From: Actinoplanes aureus
Lineage (GTDB): Bacteria; Actinomycetota; Actinomycetes; Mycobacteriales; Micromonosporaceae
DNA length: 64,000 nt
Assembly: GCF_015704865.1 (NCBI RefSeq)
Contig: NZ_JADQTO010000004.1
Location: forward strand, 1 to 64,000
Reading direction: 5' to 3'
A program made the translations under genes and the position numbers. Under the pieces are notes generated by a model. It ran no database searches. It was not told the DNA's origin and was given only the letters and a program-made list of their open reading frames with translations. Shown here in pieces: positions 1 to 7,987 of the stretch (its first letter is position 1; every line of letters begins with the position of its first letter).

Positions 1-1
1 G

Positions 2-244
2 GCGATCGCCGCCCGGTCGTGGCTGCGCGTCTACCGGCTGCCCGTTTACGCGCCCGAGCTCAACCCGGTCGAGAAGGTCTGGTCGACGATGAAAGCCAGC
101 CTGGCCAACCTTGCCGTGCGCACCGCCACCGACCTGACCACCGCCGTGAAGAACCGCCTCAAACGCATGCAATACCGCCACGGACTGATCGACGGCTACC
201 TCACCGGAACCGGTCTATCCCCACCAACCTCAGCCGGACCCTGA
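2..244 (+). CDS. IS630-like transposase, C-terminal fragment (5' end outside window)
   Basis: An open frame enters from the window edge and stops with TGA after about 80 codons. It contains YAPELNPVEKVW, the typical last catalytic block of IS630/Tc1-type DDE transposases, where the third acidic residue is the Glu before KVW. A Lys/Arg-rich end follows. Only the C-terminus is visible, so whether the element is intact cannot be judged. The bases just after the stop (about 241-259, ending in GTGTCTA) may be the element's right terminal repeat, but the left end needed to prove this is outside the window. Confidence 0.75.
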   Translation, partial: AIAARSWLRVYRLPVYAPELNPVEKVWSTMKASLANLAVRTATDLTTAVKNRLKRMQYRHGLIDGYLTGTGLSPPTSAGP

Positions 245-404
245 CCCCAAAAGGTGTCTAGTGCCTCCGAGATCAATCCTGAGAGCTGTCATCCGCCTGC
301 ACCCACGATGACCACCAGGGCGGCCACGCCGAGAACGGTAAGCATGACCGACGCGATGAGCGCGCCGGAACGCTGGCAATCGGCGAAGATCATTGCCGTT
401 GCTG

Positions 405-917
405 TCAGGGGTCCAGGCGGTGTAGGTGGAACGCGGCTATCTCGCGGACCCGGTCCATCGTCAGGCCGGCTCGTTGGTCCACGGCCAACGGGTGGACGGT
501 GGGTTCCAGCTCGATATAGGGAAGCTGACCCACCGGCCGGGTGTGGACGTTGGTCTTCAGGTTCAGGGTGGTCGGTTCGTAGCCGGCGATGGCGTTGGAG
601 AGCCAGCCGAAGTACGGGGGCTCGCTTTCGCGGCCGGGGTGTTCCCAGACGTCCACGGCCCGGGTGAAGTTGGGGCGGCTGAGCGAAACCCACATGCTCC
701 AGGTGAAGGTTTCGCCGGTTTCCCAGATCGGGAGTTCGATCAGACCGCGGATGAAGAACCGCTCCCCGGATATGACGCAGAGGTCGGAGTCCAGCAGGCA
801 AGCGTCGTCGTCCGCCATCTCCGGCAGCCAGAAATCCGGCGCCGGTGCGGCGAAGCTGAGCGGGGGGCCGCTGTGCATGGCTCCGCACGTGCCGCAGGCG
901 AACTGGTCGGTGCTCAT
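405..917 (-). CDS. DUF2199 domain protein
   Basis: A 170-residue protein of unknown function. The N-terminus has a CGTCGAMH block (a Cys pair followed by His), then a central region with LDSDLCVI, FFIRG and an aromatic-rich WSMWVSLS stretch, which is the pattern of the DUF2199 family. No signal peptide or membrane segment is seen. It reads away from the next gene and is flanked by the transposase remnant. TATGCT lies 8 bases before the ATG, so the mRNA may be nearly leaderless. Confidence 0.85.
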   Translation of the reverse strand: MSTDQFACGTCGAMHSGPPLSFAAPAPDFWLPEMADDDACLLDSDLCVISGERFFIRGLIELPIWETGETFTWSMWVSLSRPNFTRAVDVWEHPGRESEPPYFGWLSNAIAGYEPTTLNLKTNVHTRPVGQLPYIELEPTVHPLAVDQRAGLTMDRVREIAAFHLHRLDP

Positions 918-925
918 GGCCGCGA

Positions 926-931
926 AGCATA
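926..931 (-). promoter_or_regulatory. -10 box TATGCT of the DUF2199 gene
   Basis: TANNNT hexamer 8 bases before the ATG at 917. This fits a leaderless or nearly leaderless start as is common in actinobacteria. No clear -35. Confidence 0.4.
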
Positions 932-1069
932 CGACCGGTGGAATAAATCTTGGCCGTCACGCCCGTTACGTCACACCGCCGCGCAGGTCGGATCAACCAT
1001 CAGCTACCGAAAAGACGAAAATTGCTACTTTTTGGTGGTATCTCTGGAGCAAGTCTCGGAGGTGACCCA

Positions 1070-2314
1070 ATGAAAGCACCCCTGCCCGACAACGAGATCG
1101 AGCGTCTCGCGGCGCTCTACTCGCTCGACATCCTCGACAGCCCGCCGGAAAAGGACTTCGACGACATCGTCGCACTGGCCGCCGGCGTCTGCGAGGCGCC
1201 GATGGCGATGGTCAGCCTGGTCGACGCCGATCGGCAATGGGCTAAGGCGAAGACCGGCTCGGAAGTCGCCGAGACCTCGCGGGAGGCGTCCTTCTGCGCT
1301 CACGCCATCCTCGGCCGGGACCTGCTCGTGGTCCCGGATGCCCGGGAGGACGGGCGGTTCGCCGACAACCCGGCGGTCACCGCTGAGGACGGCGTCCGGT
1401 TCTACGCCGGGGCACCACTGCTCACCACCGACGGATTCGCGCTGGGCACGCTCTGCGTGCTGGACACCGAGCCGCGGCGGCTGGACATGGAGCAGCAGCA
1501 GGCGCTGCGTGCGCTGGCCCGGCAGGTGACCGCCCAGCTGGAGCTGCGCCGGTACGCCTTCGCGCTGGCCAACACCACGGCCCGGCTCCAGGAGCTGGAA
1601 CGCCGCAAGGACGACCTGGCCGGACTGGTCGGCGGCGAGCTGCGGTCGTCGCTGCGGCTGATGTCGTCGTACCTGGAGCGGCTGGGCGACACCGGCTTCC
1701 ACGACATGGAGCTGGCGGACCTGGTCGGCCGGGCCACCGCGGCACACTGCCGGGGCTTCCGCGAGCTGATCGAGCACCTCACCACGATGGCCGAGGCCGG
1801 GTTGGGCGGAGACAGCCTGCACATGCGCCAGTGCGACCTGACCCGGGTCACCCAGCGGGCGGTGGAGGCGGTCCGGCCGATCGCGGCCAGCAAGCACATC
1901 TGGATCCTCAACCAGGCCGGCGGCCCCTCGCTGCCGATCATGGCCGACCCGGTCCGGCTCGAACAGGTGCTGACGCACCTGCTCTTCGCCGCGGTGAAGT
2001 ACACGCCGGAGGGCGGCCGGGTCCGGGTGGGCACCGAGATGGAGTCGGGCCCGACGGTACGCGTGGACGACATGGACATGCCCGACGGAATACGCCCCGA
2101 CCTGTTCCCGCACCTGTACTACGGCGCGATCGCGAACCCGGCCGACGTGCCGGGACCGGACCGTGGGCTGGCCGTGGCCAAACGCATCCTCGACGCCCAT
2201 CACGCCACCGTGGCGCTCTCCGACCGGCCCGGAGACGGCACCTCGCTGCACGTCGTCTTCCCGCAGGCGGACATGACCCCGTCCGAGCTGATCCGCGACC
2301 TGGCCGTCGCCTGA
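1070..2314 (+). CDS. GAF-domain protein with degenerate histidine-kinase-like C-terminus
   Basis: 414 residues. Residues about 20-160 form a GAF domain beginning after ERLAALYSLDILD, with FCAHAIL and GAPLLTTDGFALGTLCV as family landmarks. The second half has the outline of a DHp plus HATPase module, but the key residues are missing. The H-box reads GGELRSSL (188-195) with no His before the Glu, the N-box reads HLLFAAVKYTP (303-313) with Ala in place of Asn, and the G1 box reads DDMDMPDGI. It probably binds a ligand through GAF but is unlikely to work as a kinase. The ATG at 1070 has a strong GGAGGTGA ribosome site at 1058-1065; longer upstream reading frames lack one. Confidence 0.8.
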   Translation: MKAPLPDNEIERLAALYSLDILDSPPEKDFDDIVALAAGVCEAPMAMVSLVDADRQWAKAKTGSEVAETSREASFCAHAILGRDLLVVPDAREDGRFADNPAVTAEDGVRFYAGAPLLTTDGFALGTLCVLDTEPRRLDMEQQQALRALARQVTAQLELRRYAFALANTTARLQELERRKDDLAGLVGGELRSSLRLMSSYLERLGDTGFHDMELADLVGRATAAHCRGFRELIEHLTTMAEAGLGGDSLHMRQCDLTRVTQRAVEAVRPIAASKHIWILNQAGGPSLPIMADPVRLEQVLTHLLFAAVKYTPEGGRVRVGTEMESGPTVRVDDMDMPDGIRPDLFPHLYYGAIANPADVPGPDRGLAVAKRILDAHHATVALSDRPGDGTSLHVVFPQADMTPSELIRDLAVA

Positions 2315-2369
2315 CGTGGCCGCTCGGCCCTGACCTCGGCCGGCTGCACAGCCGAGGCCAGGGCCGCGT

Positions 2370-4799
2370 TCACCCGTTGCGTTCGTCGGGTGTCCACCCG
2401 GCCGGGACCGGGCCGAAATCCGTCGGGGCGGACCCGGCGGTGGGAAGTTCCGCGGAGTGCCGGGGCTGCGTGGGCACCGCGGGCGGGGCCACCGCCCGGC
2501 CCACGGGCGAGCGCGGGGACGAGGGCGGGACCTGATGACGAGCCGGCGGCCAGCTGTCGACGGTGGGTGCCACACCGGTCCCCCGCGGTGGGGTCGGTTC
2601 CGGGCTCGGTGAGCGCGGAGCCAGCCCGGCCCGGTTGAGTTTGTGCCAGCGCAGCCGGCCGCCGGTCAGCGCCGTGGTGGCCGACTGGATCAGCACCAGG
2701 TACATCAGCTGCCGGTAGGCGAACTGCTGCAACGGCAGGCGCAACAGGGGCCGCATCGACTCCCGGTCGAAGCGGAAGGCCACCGCCGCCGTGAACATCT
2801 GCAGCGCCAGCATGCCGAGCCATGCGGTGACCGTGTCAGACAGCTCCCAGAAGACCAGGCCGTAGACCAGCATGATGTCGACGACCGGGGCGAGCATCGG
2901 CAGGGCCACCCCGAACAGGGCGAGGAACGGCAGGCCCACGCGCCCGAAGCGACCGGACGGGCCGGACTCGAAGATCGCCTGCCGGTGCTTCCACATCGCC
3001 TGCATCGTGCCGTAGCTCCAGCGGTACCGCTGCCGGTAGAGCTGCTCCAGCGTGGTCGGCGCCTCGGTCCACGCCTTGGCGTTCTCCTCGTACACCACTC
3101 GCCAGCCGGCCCGGCACAACGCCATCGTGACGTCGGTGTCCTCGGCCAGGGTCTCGTCGCTCACCCCGCCGACCTGGGCCAGCGCCTCCCGCCGGAAGGC
3201 GCCGATCGCCCCCGGTACGGTCGGCATGCAGTTCAGCACCTCGTAGAGCCGCCGATCCAGGTTGAAGCCGATCACGTACTCGATGTGCTGCCAGAGCGCG
3301 ACCATGGTGTCCCGGTTGCCGACCTTCACGTTGCCGGCGACCGCACCCACCGAGGGGTCGGCGAACGGCTGCACCAGCCTCCGGATCGAGTCCACCTCGA
3401 AGATCGTGTCGCCGTCGACCGTGACGATCAGGTCGTGCCGGGCGAGGGCCACCCCGGTGTTGAGGGCGTTCGGCTTGCCGCCGTTGGGCACGCGGACCAC
3501 CCGTACGTTCGGCAGGCGCATCCGCTCCACCAGGTCGGCGGTGCCGTCGGTGGAACCGTCGTCCACCACCACCACCTCGATCTCCGGATAGTCGCCGCAG
3601 GCCAGCGAGCGGACCGCGGCCTCGATGCCCTCCTTCTCGTTGTAGGCGGGCACGATCACCGACACCGGCTCGGTGACCGGTGGACCCCAGCGCCAGCCCG
3701 GCTTGCGGCGCTGCCGGGCGTGCCGGGTGGCGAGCAGCAGCAGAAGCCCGGTACGCCCGATGGTCAGCAACCCGACGACCACGAAGAGGGCGGCGACCAG
3801 GGTGACCATGCCGTCGGCGAACCGGATGGTCCAGACCAGAGCCGTGCCCCGCCACTCGTCGCTGCGCGGTGCTTCCGGGTTGACCGGAAGCTGGGCGACC
3901 ACCTCGGTGCTTTCCGCCCGGTCCTTACCGGCCGCCGCGGCCTGCTCGCTGAGGCCCAGGTTGAGGCCCTCGGTGACGGTGGTGAACCGGTAGCCGCGAG
4001 CCTTCATCCGCGGGATGAACTCGGCGAGGGCGGCGACCGTCTGCGCCCGTTCGCCACCGGCGTCGTGGAACAGGACGACCGCCGAGTCGTCCCCGGCCGG
4101 CGTCGCGTTGTGGATGATCCGGTCGACTCCGGGCCGCTGCCAGTCCGCACTGTCCCGGTCGTTGACCACGACGAGGTAGCCGCGGGCACCGGCCTCCTTG
4201 ACGATCTTCCAGTTCGCCTCGTCGATCGCGGCGTTCCTGGAGGAGTACGGGAAACGGGCCAGGTTGGTCCGCACACCGGTGGCCCGGGCGATCGCCACCT
4301 GGTTCTGGGACAGCTCGAGCTCCCGCCGCCACGGGGCGAGCCGCTGCATGTTGGGGTGGGTGAAGGTGTGCAGGCCCAGCTCGTTGCCCTCGGCCACGAT
4401 CTGCCTGGTGAGCTTCGGGTGACGGGCCACCTGGGAGCCGACCACGAAGAACGTCCCGTGCGCGTCGTTGTCGCGCAGCACCTTGAGGATCTTCGGCGTC
4501 CACTCGGGATGGGGACCGTCGTCGAAGGTGAGCGCGATGGTGCGCTCGGGTAGCCGGCTGGTGCTCTCCTGCCCGCCGGTGGTGTTGATGACCGGCCCGC
4601 CCTCGAGGATCGCCTTCGGCACCCCAGTCTGGTCGCCGACGCCGGGCGGGACGTGGTCGCCCCGGAACTCGGCGTTGATGTAGGACTGCACGACGAGCAC
4701 GGCCACGAAGAAGGCGATCAGCAGGATGCCGAGCATGACGCGCGGGCGGGGCACGATGCGCCGCCGGGCACGGGCCCGGCGGGTGGGTACGCCACTCAC
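2370..4799 (-). CDS. Bifunctional polysaccharide deacetylase / family 2 glycosyltransferase
   Basis: 809 residues with an N-terminal membrane anchor (about 22-40), then an extracellular NodB-type deacetylase with all five motifs: TFDDGP (91-96), HTFTH (144-148), RFPY (182-185), D214-W220 and LFHD (243-246). A second membrane segment (330-356) leads to a processive GT2 domain with VVDDGSTDGT, DGD (462-464), EDTD (553-556) and RQRYRW (589-594), followed by more membrane helices and a Pro-rich end. It likely makes or exports, and deacetylates, a beta-linked amino-sugar polymer at the cell surface. The GTG start overlaps the upstream stop by four bases (GTGA), so translation is coupled. Confidence 0.9.
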   Translation of the reverse strand: MSGVPTRRARARRRIVPRPRVMLGILLIAFFVAVLVVQSYINAEFRGDHVPPGVGDQTGVPKAILEGGPVINTTGGQESTSRLPERTIALTFDDGPHPEWTPKILKVLRDNDAHGTFFVVGSQVARHPKLTRQIVAEGNELGLHTFTHPNMQRLAPWRRELELSQNQVAIARATGVRTNLARFPYSSRNAAIDEANWKIVKEAGARGYLVVVNDRDSADWQRPGVDRIIHNATPAGDDSAVVLFHDAGGERAQTVAALAEFIPRMKARGYRFTTVTEGLNLGLSEQAAAAGKDRAESTEVVAQLPVNPEAPRSDEWRGTALVWTIRFADGMVTLVAALFVVVGLLTIGRTGLLLLLATRHARQRRKPGWRWGPPVTEPVSVIVPAYNEKEGIEAAVRSLACGDYPEIEVVVVDDGSTDGTADLVERMRLPNVRVVRVPNGGKPNALNTGVALARHDLIVTVDGDTIFEVDSIRRLVQPFADPSVGAVAGNVKVGNRDTMVALWQHIEYVIGFNLDRRLYEVLNCMPTVPGAIGAFRREALAQVGGVSDETLAEDTDVTMALCRAGWRVVYEENAKAWTEAPTTLEQLYRQRYRWSYGTMQAMWKHRQAIFESGPSGRFGRVGLPFLALFGVALPMLAPVVDIMLVYGLVFWELSDTVTAWLGMLALQMFTAAVAFRFDRESMRPLLRLPLQQFAYRQLMYLVLIQSATTALTGGRLRWHKLNRAGLAPRSPSPEPTPPRGTGVAPTVDSWPPARHQVPPSSPRSPVGRAVAPPAVPTQPRHSAELPTAGSAPTDFGPVPAGWTPDERNG

Positions 4800-5602
4800 G
4801 GGGCCGCCCGGGCCGGCGTGGCGCTCTGCGCGGGTTCGCCGCCGGCCGGCGGTAGAGCGGGCGGGGGCGTCGGCCGGACGGTGGTGGCCGGCCGGGCCGG
4901 CTCGGGGTTCGAGGTGGGCACGCCGTCTCCGGCGCCCGCACCACCGGTGCCCGGCGGGTCAGGCGGCACCTCCCCGCTCTCGGTACCGGGGGGGTTCGGT
5001 GCTACCTCGCCGCCGCCGGCGCTCCCACCACCGGCGCCCGGCGGGTTCGGCGGCACCTCCACCCCGGGCGGATTGCTCGTACCGGTGCTCGGCCCGGAGG
5101 TCGGCCCGCTGGAGCCCGGCTTGGTGGTGGTCGACTCGGTCGTCCTCGTGGTGGTCGGCGTCGGGGTCGGGGACTTGCTCGCCGGCTTGGAGCTGGCCGA
5201 CCTCGCCGGCCGTGACGACGGAATCCGGCGCGGTTCCACGAACCCGGTACGGCGTTGCAGCGATTCCGGGATGTAGCGCGGCTGCGGGGTGCTGCTGGGA
5301 GCCGGCTTCGGGGTGGGGCTGGGCTGTGGCCGTGGCTCGGGCTCGTCGTCCCGCTCGTCGTTCAGGCCGGGCAGCGGGAACACGGCACTGGAGCTCACCG
5401 GGCCACCGGCCAGGCTGACGCTCAGCAGTCCCCCGTAGGCGACGACGAGGACACCGAATGCCAGCGCGATGCGCCGAAGCAGCCGGCTGCGCCGCCCGGT
5501 GGAGTCGACGAACACGGGTTCGGGCGTCGACACGGCGATCACTTTCGTGACGGGCACGTCGGTGTCGGCGGTTGGCGGGTTTGGTGGTTCCTGCGAAGTC
5601 AC
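4796..5602 (-). CDS. Single-pass membrane protein with long Pro/Ser/Thr-rich outer region
   Basis: 268 residues. A short cytoplasmic N-terminus with a basic RRSRLLRR patch precedes one membrane helix (about 46-66), followed by some 200 residues very rich in Pro, Thr, Ser and Gly with repeated NPPG/PPNPPG units. No enzyme motif. It is coupled to the deacetylase/glycosyltransferase downstream and lies next to a protein O-mannosyltransferase gene, so the Ser/Thr-rich stretch could be mannosylated and act as a wall-spanning stalk; that is inference. The GTG start is supported by TAAGCT six bases upstream. Confidence 0.7.
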   Translation of the reverse strand: MTSQEPPNPPTADTDVPVTKVIAVSTPEPVFVDSTGRRSRLLRRIALAFGVLVVAYGGLLSVSLAGGPVSSSAVFPLPGLNDERDDEPEPRPQPSPTPKPAPSSTPQPRYIPESLQRRTGFVEPRRIPSSRPARSASSKPASKSPTPTPTTTRTTESTTTKPGSSGPTSGPSTGTSNPPGVEVPPNPPGAGGGSAGGGEVAPNPPGTESGEVPPDPPGTGGAGAGDGVPTSNPEPARPATTVRPTPPPALPPAGGEPAQSATPARAAP

Positions 5603-5608
5603 GCGGCG

Positions 5609-5614
5609 AGCTTA
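5609..5614 (-). promoter_or_regulatory. -10 box TAAGCT of the stalk-protein operon
   Basis: Exactly 6 bases separate this TANNNT box from the GTG at 5602, predicting a leaderless two-gene mRNA covering the stalk protein and the deacetylase/glycosyltransferase. Confidence 0.5.
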
Positions 5615-6152
5615 GGAACATTTATTGCGATCTTGGCACGTATCACTCACAAGGGGGACGGCCGACTGATCCCCTGAAATAGGACGAAATGATGAGTCTA
5701 AGGATTTGACCCGGTCGCTGCCTGTCTGCCCGGCTCGATCGCCGCTTCGCTGAGCTGCGGCGGGGCGCGTGGTCAAAAGACGTTACGCGGAAATCCAAAG
5801 CAGTTTGCTGTCGCATTCCCGACTCGGAAATCGAGCATTCTTCGCGAAGCGATTAAACCCTTAAGGGAACTAAGAGGCTAATGTCCGAATCGCTGCGATG
5901 CTCGGACCGACACGAACAATCTTGTCGGGGCACCCGTTGTGCCGCTCATCCGACCTCGTTAAGCTCCATGTTGCGCGCCCCTATCGCCCGCTTCCCCCGT
6001 GGCAGGCGATCGGGGCGCGCCCTTATTTCCGGCGCCCGCCGCCGACGATCCCGCGAGCAGGCAGCGCGCCGCGGCACGACCCGCGAGCAGCGCGACGCTC
6101 TCCGCATTCACCCCGCTGGGGTACGAGTCCGCACCGTCCCGCTGAAATCGGA
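5615..6152. other. Non-coding stretch with several short dyads
   Basis: I see no convincing gene here. It is less G+C-rich than its surroundings up to about 5900 and holds the perfect palindrome CCCTTAAGGG (5858-5867), TTCGCGAA (5841-5848) and a dyad with arms GTCCGA/TCGGAC (5883-5907). These could be operator sites for the operon starting at 5602 or remnants of something lost. The few open frames crossing it lack ribosome sites and recognisable protein character. Confidence 0.5.
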
Positions 6153-6284
6153 CCGTCCCGCCCTGCCGCGCGACCCAGGCACCACGCCAGGCCGCAGCGC
6201 GACCGCCGGGCCGACCACGTGCATGGTCCCGGCGGTCGCGCTGGGGCCTGGAGCGGCACCCGGTCGCGCGGCAGGGCGGGACGG
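6153..6284. repeat. 132-base long, nearly continuous palindrome
   Basis: Outer arms of 23 bases are exact reverse complements (6153-6175 and 6262-6284). Inside them are further exact pairs: 6187-6193 with 6245-6251 and 6195-6210 with 6228-6243, then a 4-base pair 6214-6217/6224-6227 around a 6-base loop. The short internal gaps are unpaired bulges. This is far longer than a normal terminator. It may be a miniature transposable element, a structured RNA, or a cruciform-forming site between the Pmt and stalk-protein genes. Confidence 0.85.
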
Positions 6285-6290
6285 CGTGAA

Positions 6291-6309
6291 ACCGTCCGGG
6301 ACGGACGGT
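6291..6309 (-). terminator. Hairpin after the Pmt gene
   Basis: Seven-base arms ACCGTCC/GGACGGT around a 5-base loop, about 22 bases past the stop of the minus-strand mannosyltransferase. No U-run. Confidence 0.45.
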
Positions 6310-6331
6310 CACCCGTACCGAAAAGAAGCAC

Positions 6332-7912
6332 CTAGATCCAGCGGCTGCCCAGCCACATGCGCACCGACCAGTCGTCGTAGGGCATGAGGTTGCCTACGAA
6401 GACCGGATAGAAGTACGCGAAGCAGAGCGCGACCAGCACCACGAACGTCGTCACCACGACCGCACCCACCAGCTGCCGATCGGAGCGGTTGGCACCGGAC
6501 GTCATCCCGCCCGGTGGGGTCATGATCGCCCCGAGGACGTAGACCACCGCCAGGATCAGGAACGGCAGCGCCGGCATCACGTAGAAGGAGAACATCGTGC
6601 GGCCGTCGGCGATGGCGAAGTAGAACCAGGGCAGCAGGCCGGCGACCACACCGGTGAAGATCGCGTACGCCCGCCAGTCACGCCGGGCGATGCCCAGCCA
6701 CACCAGCGCGGCCAGCGCGGGCAGGAACGACCACCACAGGATCGGCGTGCCGAGCAGCAGGATCTCGGCCGCGCAGCTCGGCGCACCGCAGTTGCCGTTG
6801 CCGTTCCAGTAGAAGGCCACCGGGCGGCCGAGCAGCAGCCACTGCCACGGCCAGGACTGGTAGATGTGCCCCTCGTCCAGGCCGCTGTGGAACCGGTACG
6901 CCTCGGAGTGGTAGTGGACCAGGTTGAGCAGCGCCCCGAGGATCGGCGGCTCGCTCCAGCCGTTGTCCGCCCGGTAGTGCCGGAAGTAGCCGTTGTCGGT
7001 GACGAACCACCCGATCCAGGTGGCCAGGTAGAACAGGACGGTCAGCGCGAAGCTGAGGACCAGCCAGCCCAGGTCGCCGAGGATGCCGGCGAGGAACGGG
7101 CCGCGGACACCGGCCGAGCGGCGCGCCTGCACCCGCCAGGTGATCACCAGCGCGGCGAAGAACGGCGCGAAGAACAGGGCGCTCCACTTGACCCCGCAGG
7201 CCAGCCCGAACGAGATCCCGGCCACCAGCAGCCACCACGGCACGATCCGCGGTACGGACGGGGTGGTCGCCGGGTCGAACCCGCTCTCCAGGGCACGCTT
7301 CCAACGGCGCCGGTAGTGGTCGCGGTCCAGCACCATCGCGGCGAAGGCCATCAGGATGAACAGGCCGAGGAAGATGTCGAGCAGCGACGTGCGGGACAGC
7401 ACGAACTGGAAGCCGTCCAGCGTCATCAGCAGACCCGCGATGCCGGCCAGCACGATCGAGCGGAACAGCCGGTAGGCCAGCCGGATCAGGATGAGGATCA
7501 TCAGCGTGCCGGCGACCGCGGTGGAGAACCGCCAGCCCAGCTCGTTGTTGCCGAACAGGTACTCCCCGCCGGCGATCAGCCACTTGCCCAGCGGTGGGTG
7601 CACCACGTACGCCGCGGAGCCCGCCGCCTCGTCCCACTCCACGCCGTGCTGGAGCATGTCCCAGGCGTCCGTCGGGTAGTACACCTCGTCGAAGATGTAG
7701 CCCTTGGGCTTGGAGAGGCCGGCGAAGCGCAGGATCGCCGCGATGGTCACGATGACCGCGGTGACCAGCCAGGAGTAGGGGTCGAAGCGCCGGTCCAGCG
7801 TCGACAGGCGACGCCGGACGATGGTGGGGACAACCCGCACACCTGGGGACGACTCCGCCTCGGCGGGGGAGTCCGCGGTGGTGAGATCAGTCTCAGCTGT
7901 CGCCGTCGTCAC
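6332..7912 (-). CDS. pmt: Dolichyl-phosphate-mannose--protein mannosyltransferase (Pmt, GT39)
   Basis: 526 residues with many membrane helices. The first outer loop holds FDEVYY (acidic pair expected for catalysis) and a HPPLGK block, both typical of actinobacterial Pmt. It transfers mannose from polyprenyl-phosphate-mannose to Ser/Thr of exported proteins on the outer face of the membrane. Length and topology match the family, which is near 520 residues. GTG start; TACGAT lies 6 bases upstream, so the mRNA is probably leaderless. It diverges from rsmI, as in many actinobacteria. The nearby Ser/Thr/Pro-rich membrane protein is a plausible substrate. Confidence 0.92.
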   Translation of the reverse strand: MTTATAETDLTTADSPAEAESSPGVRVVPTIVRRRLSTLDRRFDPYSWLVTAVIVTIAAILRFAGLSKPKGYIFDEVYYPTDAWDMLQHGVEWDEAAGSAAYVVHPPLGKWLIAGGEYLFGNNELGWRFSTAVAGTLMILILIRLAYRLFRSIVLAGIAGLLMTLDGFQFVLSRTSLLDIFLGLFILMAFAAMVLDRDHYRRRWKRALESGFDPATTPSVPRIVPWWLLVAGISFGLACGVKWSALFFAPFFAALVITWRVQARRSAGVRGPFLAGILGDLGWLVLSFALTVLFYLATWIGWFVTDNGYFRHYRADNGWSEPPILGALLNLVHYHSEAYRFHSGLDEGHIYQSWPWQWLLLGRPVAFYWNGNGNCGAPSCAAEILLLGTPILWWSFLPALAALVWLGIARRDWRAYAIFTGVVAGLLPWFYFAIADGRTMFSFYVMPALPFLILAVVYVLGAIMTPPGGMTSGANRSDRQLVGAVVVTTFVVLVALCFAYFYPVFVGNLMPYDDWSVRMWLGSRWI

Positions 7913-7918
7913 CCCGCG

Positions 7919-7924
7919 ATCGTA
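7919..7924 (-). promoter_or_regulatory. -10 box TACGAT of pmt
   Basis: TANNNT 6 bases before the GTG at 7912, predicting a leaderless transcript. Confidence 0.5.
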
Positions 7925-7987
7925 GGCCGTACGACTGGGAAGCGATGCCCGCCATCACCGCGTCCTGCCATGTGATGGACTTTTGCG

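Noticed and set aside
1025..2575. Long minus-strand open frame opposite the GAF gene
   Set aside because: Typical antisense shadow of G+C-rich coding DNA: Arg/His/Gly-rich composition, no motif and no ribosome site.
2370..4799. Two genes fused by a missed stop
   Set aside because: One open frame, intact motifs in both halves and a natural membrane helix as linker make a true fusion more likely.
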